DNA from: Chloroflexota bacterium
GTDB taxonomy: Bacteria > Chloroflexota > UBA11872 > VXNJ01
DNA: 64,000 nucleotides
Reading direction: 5' to 3'
NCBI GenBank assembly: GCA_026707405.1
Contig: JAPOWW010000021.1
Location: 126,841-190,840 of the forward strand
The notes beneath the pieces are model-generated. The model had not been told where the DNA came from. It did not search any database and saw nothing but the letters and a program-made list of their open reading frames with translations. Positions 34,454-42,854 of the stretch are shown here, piece by piece. Within the stretch, counting starts at the first letter, position 1, and the number at the start of each line of letters is the position of its first letter. The position numbers and the translations under genes were made by a program.

Positions 34454-34473
34454 GGATATCAACACCCATCGCT

Positions 34474-34482
34474 GATATAATT
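34474..34482 (+). promoter_or_regulatory. Extended -10 promoter of the rpsP operon
   Basis: TGATATAAT: a perfect TATAAT at 34477-34482 preceded by the TGn extension. No convincing -35 lies 17 bp upstream, as is common for extended -10 promoters. It lies about 80 nt upstream of rpsP. Confidence 0.6.
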
Positions 34483-34558
34483 TCTGCCTGCCGCCACCGT
34501 GCATCACCAGGGTCGGCGGGGAACCAGAACAAGCGTCCAGACATTCGGAGCCAGAGTA

Positions 34559-35017
34559 TTGCTTAGGATTCGCTTAGCGCGTCGAGGAAGACGGGGCAGG
34601 CCGTCGTACAGGATCGTGGTTGCTCCGTCCAAGGCTTCCCGCGATGGGCGGACCGTCTCCGATTTGGGTTACTACGATCCGCTAGCCGAACCTTCCGATT
34701 TTCGGGTAGACGTGAACGCGGCCCGGAGCTGGATCGCCAAGGGCGCTCAGCCTTCGGACCGGGTGTGGAAGATCCTCGAGCTGGCGGAGCCCGGTTTTCG
34801 AGAGAACCTCAAGAGCAGCAACGGCGAAGCCGCCGTCGTGGAAGCTCCCGAACCCGCGCCAGAGCCGCCAGCGAAGCCGCGAGCCAAGGCCGCTTCCGGC
34901 AAAGCGGCGGGCAAGGCGAAGGCCGCTTCCAAAGCCAAGGCGCGCGCGAAATCCAAATCGAAGGCCAAGGCAAGAGCCACCAGGAAGATCGCGCCCAAGT
35001 CCAAAACGAAGTCCTGA
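34559..35017 (+). CDS. rpsP: 30S ribosomal protein S16 with basic C-terminal tail
   Basis: 152 residues from TTG, with GGAG 8 nt upstream. The S16 core (about 1-85) begins LLRIRLARRGRRGRPSYRIVVAPS and includes LGYYDPL and GAQPSDRVWKIL. The last 60 or so residues are a Lys/Ala-rich low-complexity tail after a Pro/Glu linker, well beyond the usual 80-100-residue length. Earlier ATG and GTG codons in frame are not part of the conserved protein. First gene of rpsP-khpA-rimM-trmD. Confidence 0.93.
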   Translation: MLRIRLARRGRRGRPSYRIVVAPSKASRDGRTVSDLGYYDPLAEPSDFRVDVNAARSWIAKGAQPSDRVWKILELAEPGFRENLKSSNGEAAVVEAPEPAPEPPAKPRAKAASGKAAGKAKAASKAKARAKSKSKAKARATRKIAPKSKTKS

Positions 35018-35046
35018 GCGGGACGTAAGATCAGTCGAGGCCGAAC

Positions 35047-35283
35047 ATGGATGAATTGATAGAGTTCATCGCCCGCCACCTGGTTACCGACCGCGGCGCC
35101 GTGCGCGTGACGCGGCGCGACCGCGGCAGGGTGACGATCTACGAGCTCGAAGTCGACCAGCGTGACATGGGCCGGGTTATCGGACGTCAGGGTCGCATGG
35201 CGACGGCGATTCGCACGGTAATGCGTGCGGCGCCAATAGGTCAGGGCAAGCGGTGCCAGCTGGAGATCGTGGAGGCCGGCTGA
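35047..35283 (+). CDS. khpA: KH-domain RNA-binding protein KhpA
   Basis: 78 residues consisting of one KH domain with the GxxG-type loop VIGRQGRMATAIR (about residues 43-55). The family works with KhpB in RNA binding and cell-elongation control. It sits between rpsP and rimM, a standard position in Gram-positive and Chloroflexi genomes. The stop overlaps the proposed rimM start. Confidence 0.92.
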   Translation: MDELIEFIARHLVTDRGAVRVTRRDRGRVTIYELEVDQRDMGRVIGRQGRMATAIRTVMRAAPIGQGKRCQLEIVEAG

Positions 35284-35792
35284 CCGACCGCCCCCCGCGA
35301 TTCATCCCTGTCGCGGAAGTCACCAGACCAGCCGGGCTCAAGGGAGAGGTAAAGCTCGAGCTGCTGACCGATCTCTACGGCATCTTCGAGCCTGCTTGCG
35401 AAGTCTTTATCGGCAGCCATCGCACGCCCGCCACGATCGAGCGGTTCAACCTCACCGGGGAGCGGCTGAAGCTCAAAGGGCTGGATTCGCGCGAGCGGGC
35501 CGAGCGGCTGCGGGGCGAGACCATCTACTGCGAGACCGAGCGGGCCGTCGGACTCCTGAATGGACGTTACTTTCACTTCCAGATAATGGGACTGGAAGTC
35601 GTCACGACGGAAAATGAAGTGCTCGGCGAAGTCGTGGAGATTTTCGAGACCGGCTCTAACGACGTTTACGTGGTCCGCCGGCAGTCGAGCGAAATCCTGC
35701 TGCCAGCCACCAAAGAGATAATCCTCGATATCGACCTGGACGGAAACACCATGACCGTAAACCTGATTCCCGGCCTGCGCGGCGACTCATAG
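35280..35792 (+). CDS. rimM: 16S rRNA-processing protein RimM
   Basis: 170 residues from a CTG that overlaps the khpA stop (CTGA) and has GGAGG 4 nt upstream. A GTG at 35253 gives 9 more codons but has no Shine-Dalgarno. The N-terminal RimM domain has VTRPAGLKGEVKLELLTD. The C-terminal PRC-barrel has GRYFHFQIMGLEV and EILLPATKEIILDID. It helps mature the 30S head with S19. No gap to trmD. Confidence 0.9.
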   Translation: MTDRPPRFIPVAEVTRPAGLKGEVKLELLTDLYGIFEPACEVFIGSHRTPATIERFNLTGERLKLKGLDSRERAERLRGETIYCETERAVGLLNGRYFHFQIMGLEVVTTENEVLGEVVEIFETGSNDVYVVRRQSSEILLPATKEIILDIDLDGNTMTVNLIPGLRGDS

Positions 35793-36599
35793 ATGCCGGC
35801 CAGCATACGGTTCGACATTCTGACGCTGTTTCCCGAAATGCTGGCGGGGCCTTTGGAGCATGGAGTTTTGGGGCGGGCGCGGCGCGCCGGCCTGGTTGAG
35901 ATTGAATCCCACAATCTCCGTGACTGGGCAACGGACCGGCATAAAACCGTCGACGACTATACGTTCGGCGGCGGCTCCGGGATGGTGATGAAACCGGAAC
36001 CCATCGCGGCGGCCGTCGAAGCGCTGCGCAACGAGGAAAGCTGGGTCGTGCTTCTGACTCCCCAGGGCAAGGTCCTGGATCACGCTGTCGCCGTGGAGCT
36101 TTCCCGCAAGACCCATCTGATACTGATTTGCGGACGTTACGAAGGCGTCGACGAGCGGGTGCGGGTCCAGCTAGTCGATGAACAGATATCGATAGGAGAC
36201 TACGTGCTCACGGGCGGCGAGCTGCCCGCGCTGGTTCTGACGGAGACCGTCGCAAGGCTGGCGCCTGGAGTGGTTGGCAACGACGAGGCGACGCGCAAAG
36301 AGTCGCACTCGGAGGGGCTTCTGGAGCATCCGCACTTCACCAGACCCAGAGAGTTTCGGGGCGAGGCGGTCCCGGACGTGCTTCTGTCAGGCGACCACGG
36401 AGAGATACGGCGCTGGCGTCACCGGGAATCGCTGCGGCGCACGCTCCTGGTCCGCCCCGATCTCCTGCAACGGCGCGGACTGGAGCCAGACGAGTCCGAA
36501 TGGCTTTGGAAAGAGGAACCGGCGGCGATGTCCGATTTTCATGGCGTCCCGCCATCCGTCGAACCGGACCCTCCACTTGAAAAGAAGCTGGAAAGCTAG
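35793..36599 (+). CDS. trmD: tRNA (guanine-37-N1)-methyltransferase
   Basis: 268 residues, ATG directly after the rimM stop. SPOUT knot motifs ICGRYEGVDERV (about 110-121) and SIGDYVLTGGELPALVL (about 131-147) are intact. It methylates G37 of tRNAs reading CUN, CCN and CGG. The odd class II tRNA at 59233 also has G37 next to its UGG anticodon. Confidence 0.95.
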   Translation: MPASIRFDILTLFPEMLAGPLEHGVLGRARRAGLVEIESHNLRDWATDRHKTVDDYTFGGGSGMVMKPEPIAAAVEALRNEESWVVLLTPQGKVLDHAVAVELSRKTHLILICGRYEGVDERVRVQLVDEQISIGDYVLTGGELPALVLTETVARLAPGVVGNDEATRKESHSEGLLEHPHFTRPREFRGEAVPDVLLSGDHGEIRRWRHRESLRRTLLVRPDLLQRRGLEPDESEWLWKEEPAAMSDFHGVPPSVEPDPPLEKKLES

Positions 36600-36730
36600 C
36601 AAAATCAAAGCTAGATTGCTAGGAATTCCCAGAGGCGGTTGAGATCGCTTGACCGGGATTCGAAACCGCCAACTTGAGAAACACGAGTTCGACGCGCTAA
36701 TGAGCGCCGTGCGCTTGAAGGATATGAACA

Positions 36731-38329
36731 ATGCCAGGTAAAGCAGTGATGTTCGGTCAGGAAGCCCGCGAGGCTTTGAAGGCGGGAGTCGACGAGGTTG
36801 GCAACGCCGTTCGCGTGACCATGGGTCCTCGCGGTCGCAACGTAGTCCTCGAACGGAAATACGGCAAACCCATCATCACCAACGACGGCGTAACCGTTGC
36901 GTCCGACGTGGAGGACCTGGAAGACCCGTTCGTAAACACGGGCGCCCGGCTCGCCTACGAGGCGGCCAAGAAGACCAACAGCGTGGCCGGAGACGGCACG
37001 TCGACGGCGGCGATACTCTGCCAGGCGATCTACGCTCAAGGACTCCGGGTCACTACCGCCGGCTACAACGCGATGATCCTGCGCCGCGGCCTTCAGCTTG
37101 CCTCCAAAGCGGTGAGCGAGTTTCTGGAAGAGTCGGCGGTCGAGGTGTCGGGACGCGAGCAGCTCGAATGGGTCGGCACGATCTCGGCCGCGGACCCTGA
37201 GATCGGCCGCATGGTGGCCCATCTCTTTGACAAGCTCGGCAAGGACGCGGGCGTAAACGTCGAGGATGGGAAGACCTCGGAGACCTTCGTCGACTACGTA
37301 AACGGAATCAAGTTCGACCGCGGGCTCATTTCTCCGTATTTCGCCGGCGGTGAAGGTCAGAGCGAAGCCAGCGTCAGCAGGCCCTACATACTCCTAACCG
37401 ATCAGAAGCTGACCGCCGCCAGCGACGTTATTCCGGTGATGGAGAAGTTCCTGCAGGCCGGTAACAAAGACCTGATCATCATGGCGGAAGACATCGAAGG
37501 CGAGGCGCTGGGAGCGCTCGTGCTCAACCGCCTTCGCGGAGTGATAAACGTCGTCGGCGTCAAGGCTCCGGCGTTCGGCGACCGACGGCGGTGGATGCTC
37601 GAAGACTACGCGATCTTCACGGGCGGCCAGCTCATAGCCAAAGAGATCGGGCTGGGGTGGGACAAGGTCGGCCTGGAGCATCTGGGGCGTGCGGATACCG
37701 TGACCGTGACCAAAGATGAGACCATGATCATCGCGGGGCATGGAGACCCCGAGTTGATCCAGCGCCGCATAGACGCCATCTGGGACTCTCACAAGAAAGC
37801 CAAGAACGACTACGACCGCGAAAAGCTGTCGGAACGCGCGAACCAGCTAAGCGGGACGATTGCCGTTTTGAACGTCAGCGCGCCGACCGAAATCGAGCAG
37901 CGTGAGAAGAAGCACCGGGTCGAAGACGCTGTGTCGGCGACCCGGGCCGCGCTTGAGGAGGGGGTCGTCACCGGCGGAGGAGTCTCGCTCCTGCGCGCCG
38001 AGGGGGCTATCGACGCGCTCGACCTGAGCGAGACGGAGCAGATCGGCGCCGACGTCGTCCGGCAGGCGCTCGCTCAGCCGCTTATGCAGATAGCCGAAAA
38101 CGCCGGATTCGAGGGCGACGTGATCGCGCAGCGAGTCCGCGAGGCGGAGGGCAACGTGGGATTCAACGCCGAGTCGGGTGAATACGAGGACCTGTTCGCG
38201 GCGGGCATCGTCGATCCCGTGAAGGTGACGCGGGCGGCGGTAACCAACGCCGTGAGCGCCGCTATAAATCTGCTGACTACGGAAACGACCATCGTAGACG
38301 CGCCCGAAAAGACCGAAGAAGAATCCTAG
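36731..38329 (+). CDS. groEL: 60-kDa chaperonin GroEL, without adjacent groES
   Basis: 532 residues. Group I chaperonin motifs are present ([17 protein letters not shown], then [28 protein letters not shown] and GGGVSLL). The ATP site reads GDGTST rather than the usual GDGTTT, and the C-terminus ends in an acidic EKTEEES instead of GGM repeats. No groES precedes it and I see no CIRCE element in the 130-nt gap. It may be a second, divergent GroEL. Confidence 0.9.
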   Translation: MPGKAVMFGQEAREALKAGVDEVGNAVRVTMGPRGRNVVLERKYGKPIITNDGVTVASDVEDLEDPFVNTGARLAYEAAKKTNSVAGDGTSTAAILCQAIYAQGLRVTTAGYNAMILRRGLQLASKAVSEFLEESAVEVSGREQLEWVGTISAADPEIGRMVAHLFDKLGKDAGVNVEDGKTSETFVDYVNGIKFDRGLISPYFAGGEGQSEASVSRPYILLTDQKLTAASDVIPVMEKFLQAGNKDLIIMAEDIEGEALGALVLNRLRGVINVVGVKAPAFGDRRRWMLEDYAIFTGGQLIAKEIGLGWDKVGLEHLGRADTVTVTKDETMIIAGHGDPELIQRRIDAIWDSHKKAKNDYDREKLSERANQLSGTIAVLNVSAPTEIEQREKKHRVEDAVSATRAALEEGVVTGGGVSLLRAEGAIDALDLSETEQIGADVVRQALAQPLMQIAENAGFEGDVIAQRVREAEGNVGFNAESGEYEDLFAAGIVDPVKVTRAAVTNAVSAAINLLTTETTIVDAPEKTEEES

Positions 38330-38403
38330 AAACCGCGGGCCGGTGTTTTAGCTCCGGTCTGCTGAAGCGTTAGCGTTTATGGACGGTCAAGCCGTCGGTA
38401 TGG

Positions 38404-38814
38404 CTAGTAGACGGTTTCCGCTCTCGACCAGTTGACCGGGATCGACGGGGCGCTGACCACGGCGTTCTCTTCGTCATAAGGCTCGATGTCGGTGTCGTCG
38501 TAAATGCCCTTGATGCTGTTTTGCTTAAGCATGTCGGCGGCGACCATATCGTCCCAAAACGACTCGAGCGCCTTATAGCGCAGATACCATTCGAGCGGTT
38601 TCTGGAACTCGCCGGATTGATCGGCGAAGTAGACGACAACCTCCCGAACGCTGATCTCTTCGATCGTCAACGTTCGCCGCGGGAGCGAGTTGCAAAAATG
38701 CTCGATCCAACTGAGGCGGAGGCTGATCTCCCGTTTCGGTAGCTCGCATTCCGACGACAGGTACGATTTGTACCATTCCAGGGCTTTGCATACGTCGAAC
38801 GAGTCTACCGACAT
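38404..38814 (-). CDS. Hypothetical protein, possible SAM-like core-binding fold
   Basis: 136 residues, ATG with GGGAGG 6 nt upstream. Helix-rich. The stretch LEWYLRYKALESFWDDMVAADMLKQNSI (about 77-104, split by helices) resembles the N-terminal core-binding domain of tyrosine recombinases, where a Y-R-x-L-x-F pattern precedes a short connection. No catalytic domain follows; the end is an acidic tail. The family call is tentative. A palindrome and a terminator-like hairpin lie in the leader. Confidence 0.6.
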   Translation of the reverse strand: MSVDSFDVCKALEWYKSYLSSECELPKREISLRLSWIEHFCNSLPRRTLTIEEISVREVVVYFADQSGEFQKPLEWYLRYKALESFWDDMVAADMLKQNSIKGIYDDTDIEPYDEENAVVSAPSIPVNWSRAETVY

Positions 38815-38844
38815 GGTCGCCTCCCTTACCGTCGCTAGTTCGGA

Positions 38845-38924
38845 AACTGAATCAGTTTGGTGCCGGTCGCCGTATAACTTTGTATCCGAAAGACAGCAAA
38901 GCCCACCCGTATGGAAGGATGGGC
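38845..38924 (-). promoter_or_regulatory. Palindrome and hairpin upstream of the 136-aa gene
   Basis: AAACTGA-A-TCAGTTT (38845-38859) is a perfect palindrome about 30 nt before the start. Farther up, on the minus strand, GCCCATCC/GGGTGGGC (38901-38924) forms an 8-bp stem followed by TTTGCTGTCTTT, like an intrinsic terminator. Together they suggest an operator plus upstream terminator or attenuator. Confidence 0.45.
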
Positions 38925-39199
38925 TATTAGCGAAAATGCCTGCTTAAGCAACGCGATGTGCGGTCCTTTCGACAATGGAAAGGCCGACACGTCGATGTAG
39001 CCGACCGCGAGAACAGAATCCAATGGAAGTGTATGTTTAGCCTGGTACCGTGTCAATGGATGGCAGTGGTTAAATGCGCTGAAAAACGTGCTCGCTGTAC
39101 GCATATGAGGGGCCTAACGATCCGTATAGATATGAGAGAGTACTCCGTCCATCCAAGTTACCCGGCGGCATCTGAGACCGTGTCCGAGACCGCGCTGTC
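38925..39199. other. Intergenic region before murD
   Basis: No credible gene is seen. Frames here lack ribosome-binding sites and family-like composition. Base composition is somewhat more AT-rich than the flanks. It must contain the murD promoter. Confidence 0.4.
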
Positions 39200-40522
39200 G
39201 TGAAGCAGGCCGTCGATTACACGGGACGGAACGTGCTGGTGATGGGCCTCGGTCTGCACGGCGGCGGGGTGGGCATAGCCCGTTTTCTCGCTTCGCGCGG
39301 CGCGTCCGTCACCGTCACCGATCTCCGATCGGAACGAGAGCTCCGCCCAAGCGTGAACGCGCTGGCGGAGCTGCCCATACGATTTGTGCTGGGTGAGCAC
39401 CGCGAGTCCGACTTCCGTCAGGTCGATATGGTCGTGCGCAATCCGGCCGTGCCCCTGGACTCGCCGTACCTGGCGACCGCCCGGCGGTCGGGCGTGCCTA
39501 TTGAAATGGAGATGGGGCTGTTCTTTTCGGAGTGGCCGCCCGCGCAGACAATCGGAGTAACCGGCACGCGGGGCAAGACGACCACCGCGACGTTCATACA
39601 TCACCTGTTGCAGACCCATGGAGCGGACACGGTTCTGGCCGGGAACATGCGCGTATCCGCCGTTGGAATGCTCGATAACCTGAAAGAAGACCAGACCGTC
39701 GTGCTGGAGTTGTCGAGCTGGCAGCTTGAGGGTCTCGACGAACGCCGTATCTCGCCGGCGGTGGCGGTGGTGACGAACCTTCTGCCCGATCACCTGAACC
39801 GGTACGAAGACATGGCCGCCTACGCCGATGCCAAGAAGATAATCGTTCGCCATCAAAACCGCTCGGACCTGGCGGTCCTCAACCGCGAAAACGCTTACAG
39901 CAAGTCGTTCGCCGCCGCCACGTCCGCCGAGGTGTTGTGGTTCTCGCACGACGACGAGCTGCCGGGCTGGGAGCGGGCGCGGATATCGGGCGACCACAAT
40001 CGGGCCAACCTCGCCGCCGGAATCCTGGCCGCGTCGAGATTCGATATCCCACCAAGCACGCTGGAACGCGCAATCGCAACCTTTCCCGGAGTGCCGTACA
40101 GGCAGGAGCTTGTCGCCGTCGTTGGGGGAGTTCGCTACGTGAACGACTCGACCTCCACCACTCCCGACGCGACCCTGGCCGCGCTATCCACCCTGGACGG
40201 TCGGATAATTCTGATAGCTGGCGGCTCGGACAAGGGGCTGAGCTTTCTGGCGCTGGCGACGCGGATCGGAAGTCTCGGAGAGCGCATCGGCCGCGTGATT
40301 CTGCTGACGGGAGCCGGGACCGAGGCTCTGGAGCCGTTGCTGCCGCCGCACGTTTGCAGCCATGCCGGGGACATGGAAGACGCCGTGCGGCAGGCCTCCG
40401 ACATAGCGCGGTCGGGCGATACGGTTCTGCTCTCGCCCGCGTGCGCGTCGTTCGGGCAGTTCGCCAACGAATTCGACAGGGGCGACCAGTTCAATCGAGC
40501 GGTCGAGCGGCTGAAACGCTGA
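39200..40522 (+). CDS. murD: UDP-N-acetylmuramoylalanine-D-glutamate ligase
   Basis: 440 residues from GTG. MurD layout: Rossmann-like N-terminal domain (GLHGGGVGIARFLASRGA), central ATPase with the P-loop GVTGTRGKTTT (about 114-124) and NLLPDHLNRY, then a C-terminal ligase domain with YVNDSTSTTPDAT. It adds D-Glu to UDP-MurNAc-Ala in the cytoplasm. It is not in a dcw cluster here; no other mur gene is adjacent. Confidence 0.88.
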   Translation: MKQAVDYTGRNVLVMGLGLHGGGVGIARFLASRGASVTVTDLRSERELRPSVNALAELPIRFVLGEHRESDFRQVDMVVRNPAVPLDSPYLATARRSGVPIEMEMGLFFSEWPPAQTIGVTGTRGKTTTATFIHHLLQTHGADTVLAGNMRVSAVGMLDNLKEDQTVVLELSSWQLEGLDERRISPAVAVVTNLLPDHLNRYEDMAAYADAKKIIVRHQNRSDLAVLNRENAYSKSFAAATSAEVLWFSHDDELPGWERARISGDHNRANLAAGILAASRFDIPPSTLERAIATFPGVPYRQELVAVVGGVRYVNDSTSTTPDATLAALSTLDGRIILIAGGSDKGLSFLALATRIGSLGERIGRVILLTGAGTEALEPLLPPHVCSHAGDMEDAVRQASDIARSGDTVLLSPACASFGQFANEFDRGDQFNRAVERLKR

Positions 40523-40589
40523 ACGAGCCGGGCCGGTCGGTTCATCCGGTTGATCTACCGACGGCTCGCGGCGTCGGACTGAGGGCGTC

Positions 40590-41327
40590 TTGACCGTTCT
40601 GGTGATCTCGGACGTTCACGCCAATTTGCAGGCTCTCGAAGCGGTGCTTGAAGCGGAGCCCGACGTGGACGCCATCTGGTGCCTCGGCGACGTGGTCGAC
40701 TACGGCCCCAGTCCGAACGAGTGCATCGACGTAGTGCGGTCCCTCGACGTGCTGTGCATTGCCGGAAACCACGACCGCGCGGCGACCGGCGACTTCGACA
40801 TATCGCTGTTCAATCGCGGCGCGCGGCTCTGCTCCGAGTGGACGCAGAAGGTGTTGACGGACGACTCCAAGGAGTTCCTTCAATCGCTGCGGCCCATCCG
40901 GTTTATGAACAATATTCAACTCGTGCACGGCAGTCCGCGCGACCCGGTCTTCGAATACATGTTCAATCTCGCGATTGCCGTTCCAAATTTCCGCCTGTTC
41001 AACGCCGACATGTGCATGGTGGGACACACTCACGTGCCCGTGATATTCACGCGCCGGGACGGCGCGGGCGGTCGTCCTGAATACGATGTGACGGTTCCCG
41101 AACCGGGAAAGCCGGTCACGCTCATGGGAGTCAAGTCGATTGTCAACCCCGGCAGCGTGGGACAGCCGCGCGACGGCGATCCAAGGGCTGCCTACATGCT
41201 GCTCGATCCCGAAACCCTCACCGTAACCCTGAAACGGCAAAGCTACGACGTCGCCAAGACGCAGGAGCTGATACGCGCGGCGCGGCTGCCAAGCCAGATG
41301 GCGGACCGTCTTGCGTACGGTTTGTAG
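40590..41327 (+). CDS. Calcineurin-like metallophosphoesterase
   Basis: 245 residues from TTG. All metal-ligand motifs are intact: SDVHAN (D-x-H, about 7-12), GDVVDYGP, GNHDR, HGSPRD and GHTHVP. This pattern fits the YfcE/PP-like family of phosphodiesterases or phosphatases. It is downstream of murD after 67 nt. The substrate is unknown. A strong terminator lies about 105 nt after it. Confidence 0.85.
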   Translation: MTVLVISDVHANLQALEAVLEAEPDVDAIWCLGDVVDYGPSPNECIDVVRSLDVLCIAGNHDRAATGDFDISLFNRGARLCSEWTQKVLTDDSKEFLQSLRPIRFMNNIQLVHGSPRDPVFEYMFNLAIAVPNFRLFNADMCMVGHTHVPVIFTRRDGAGGRPEYDVTVPEPGKPVTLMGVKSIVNPGSVGQPRDGDPRAAYMLLDPETLTVTLKRQSYDVAKTQELIRAARLPSQMADRLAYGL

Positions 41328-41372
41328 GAGCATCGCCGCCGCGTCTGCTATAGAATTGAGCCGGATGAATTG

Positions 41373-41462
41373 TTCTAATTTCCACGAAACGGTGTGCGGG
41401 TCATAAGCGGACCCGGCATTCACCTGACCGGCAGCGCCAGGCTGAGTCCTGGCGCTTTTTCG
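41373..41462 (+). terminator. Structured leader and intrinsic terminator
   Basis: CGGGTC/GACCCG forms a first hairpin (about 41396-41414), enclosed by GGTG/CACC. A perfect 9-bp stem follows, AGCGCCAGG (41433-41441) and CCTGGCGCT (41448-41456), ending in TTTTT. It ends about 27 nt before the SWIM gene, so it either terminates the phosphoesterase transcript or is an attenuator for the SWIM gene. Confidence 0.75.
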
Positions 41463-41488
41463 TTCTAAATCGAGAGAGGAGAGCCGAC

Positions 41489-41761
41489 TTGCAGTCAAGT
41501 CTCATCGGAAAGATCGACAAGGCCAACCGCTACGCCCGCGAGCCCGAACGCGTCAATTTCAACAGTTTTGAGGCGACCTTTGCGGGCGGAAGCGACGACC
41601 ATACGGTCAGGTATTCCGAGGGCCAGTGGGACTGCACCTGCAACTTCTTCAGCGCGTGGCGCGTCTGCTCCCACAGCATGGCGATGGAAAAGCTGCTGGA
41701 CAACATGGTGACGATCCAGTCGACCGAGGTTCTCCACGCCGGAAGCACAGCCGACGGCTAA
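41489..41761 (+). CDS. SWIM-type zinc-finger protein
   Basis: 90 residues from TTG with GAGAGGAG upstream. The C-terminal half has the SWIM signature C-x-C-(x8)-C-x-H in WDCTCNFFSAWRVCSHSMAMEKLL. SWIM domains bind DNA or proteins. The 3' end overlaps the proposed start of the metallopeptidase-like gene, so the two are coupled. Confidence 0.82.
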   Translation: MQSSLIGKIDKANRYAREPERVNFNSFEATFAGGSDDHTVRYSEGQWDCTCNFFSAWRVCSHSMAMEKLLDNMVTIQSTEVLHAGSTADG

Positions 41762-42314
41762 ATCCCGCAAGTCCTCCCGCGGCGGTTTCGGCTCCGTTCG
41801 CGAGCTTCTCGACGCGGCCGGATGGACCCTAGAAGTAACCAAAAGCCCCCGGCGCAGGAAAACCATATCCGCCAGGCTCGACGGCTCGCGCCTGCGCGTC
41901 AGGCTGCCCGCGAAGATGTCGCGCGACGAGGAGGACCGGATGGTCCGCGACCTGTGCGAGCGGATGGCCCGGACCAACCGGGTCGACCGCGCCGAATCGG
42001 ACCGGCTGCTTCTGGAAAGAGCGAAGCAACTGGATTCCGAGTATCTCTCGGGAAAGGCAAGGCCCGCCGACGCGCGGTTCTCGGCGAGGCTCACGTCGTC
42101 CTACGGCAACGCGAATCTCGGTACCGGAGTCATACAGGTTGCCGAGCGGCTGCGCCAGTCGCCGCAGTGGGTCATCGACTACCTGTTGATTCACGAGATG
42201 GCGCACTTGATCGTGCCGGGCCACTCCGCCGAGTTCTGGAGGCTCGTTGACCGCTACCGGTATGCTGAGCGGGCCAAGGGTTATCTGATTTGCATGTCCC
42301 AACTCGAAGACTGA
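41754..42314 (+). CDS. YgjP/SprT-like metallopeptidase-fold protein (DUF45)
   Basis: The first normal start is ATG 41916, but the conserved N-terminal strand region of the family (SPRRRKTISARLDGSRLRVRLP, in frame before it) lies upstream. No ATG, GTG or TTG exists between the preceding in-frame TGA (41709) and 41916. An ACG at 41754, overlapping the SWIM stop with GGAAG upstream, would give 186 residues. The zinc motif HEMAHLIVPGHSAEFW is complete. A ribosomal frameshift from the SWIM gene is the alternative. Function of the family is unsettled. Confidence 0.8.
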   Translation, partial: TAKSRKSSRGGFGSVRELLDAAGWTLEVTKSPRRRKTISARLDGSRLRVRLPAKMSRDEEDRMVRDLCERMARTNRVDRAESDRLLLERAKQLDSEYLSGKARPADARFSARLTSSYGNANLGTGVIQVAERLRQSPQWVIDYLLIHEMAHLIVPGHSAEFWRLVDRYRYAERAKGYLICMSQLED

Positions 42315-42321
42315 TGTCGCC

Positions 42322-42822
42322 ATGGCCAGGAAGAAAAAATCGTCAGGACCGGGCCGCGCCAACGGCGCCGGTCGCAACCTCGCCGTCAACCGCCGCGCCA
42401 GGTACGACTATGAGATCGTCGACCGGCTGGAGGCCGGGCTGGTGCTCACGGGCACCGAGATCAAGTCGATACGCGGCGGATCGGTTAGTCTGCGCGAAGG
42501 CTACGTTCAGGTCTCGCGCGGCGAGGCGTACCTGCACGGGGTCCACATCGGCCGCTACAAGCCCGCCGCCGAGAACAACCACGACCCGCTGCGTCCGCGG
42601 AAGCTCCTGCTGCACGCCGCCGAGATAACCAGGCTGGAGCAGTCGATTAACGCCCACCGCTACACGGCGGTGCCGCTGCGGATGTACCTGTCGAACGGCC
42701 GGGCGAAGCTGGAAATCGGCGTCGGACGCGGTCTCAAGCGGTTCGACAAGCGGGAGCGTCAGGCCGAGCGCGACGCCAAGCGCCAGATCGAGCGCCAGCT
42801 GGGCCGCCTGCCGAAGGAATGA
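42322..42822 (+). CDS. smpB: SsrA-binding protein
   Basis: 166 residues. The SmpB OB-fold is complete: NRRARYDYEIVDRLEAGLVLTGTEIKSIR and HIGRYKPAAENNHDPLRPRKLLLH, with a basic C-terminal helix tail (KRERQAERDAKRQIERQ). It delivers tmRNA to stalled ribosomes. The ssrA gene follows about 350 nt downstream on the same strand. Confidence 0.95.
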   Translation: MARKKKSSGPGRANGAGRNLAVNRRARYDYEIVDRLEAGLVLTGTEIKSIRGGSVSLREGYVQVSRGEAYLHGVHIGRYKPAAENNHDPLRPRKLLLHAAEITRLEQSINAHRYTAVPLRMYLSNGRAKLEIGVGRGLKRFDKRERQAERDAKRQIERQLGRLPKE

Positions 42823-42854
42823 TCCCGGCCCCAACCGTAGTTCCCAGTTCGTAG

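Noticed and set aside
36600..36730. CIRCE operator before groEL
   Set aside because: No TTAGCACTC inverted repeat is present; only a 7-bp GGCGGTT/AACCGCC hairpin.
38881..38960. Known riboswitch before murD
   Set aside because: A hairpin is present, but I could not match conserved cores of c-di-GMP, SAM, THF or other riboswitches.
38835..39104. 89-codon minus-strand frame upstream of the 136-aa gene
   Set aside because: It covers a hairpin and palindrome that look regulatory, and has no Shine-Dalgarno or recognisable composition.
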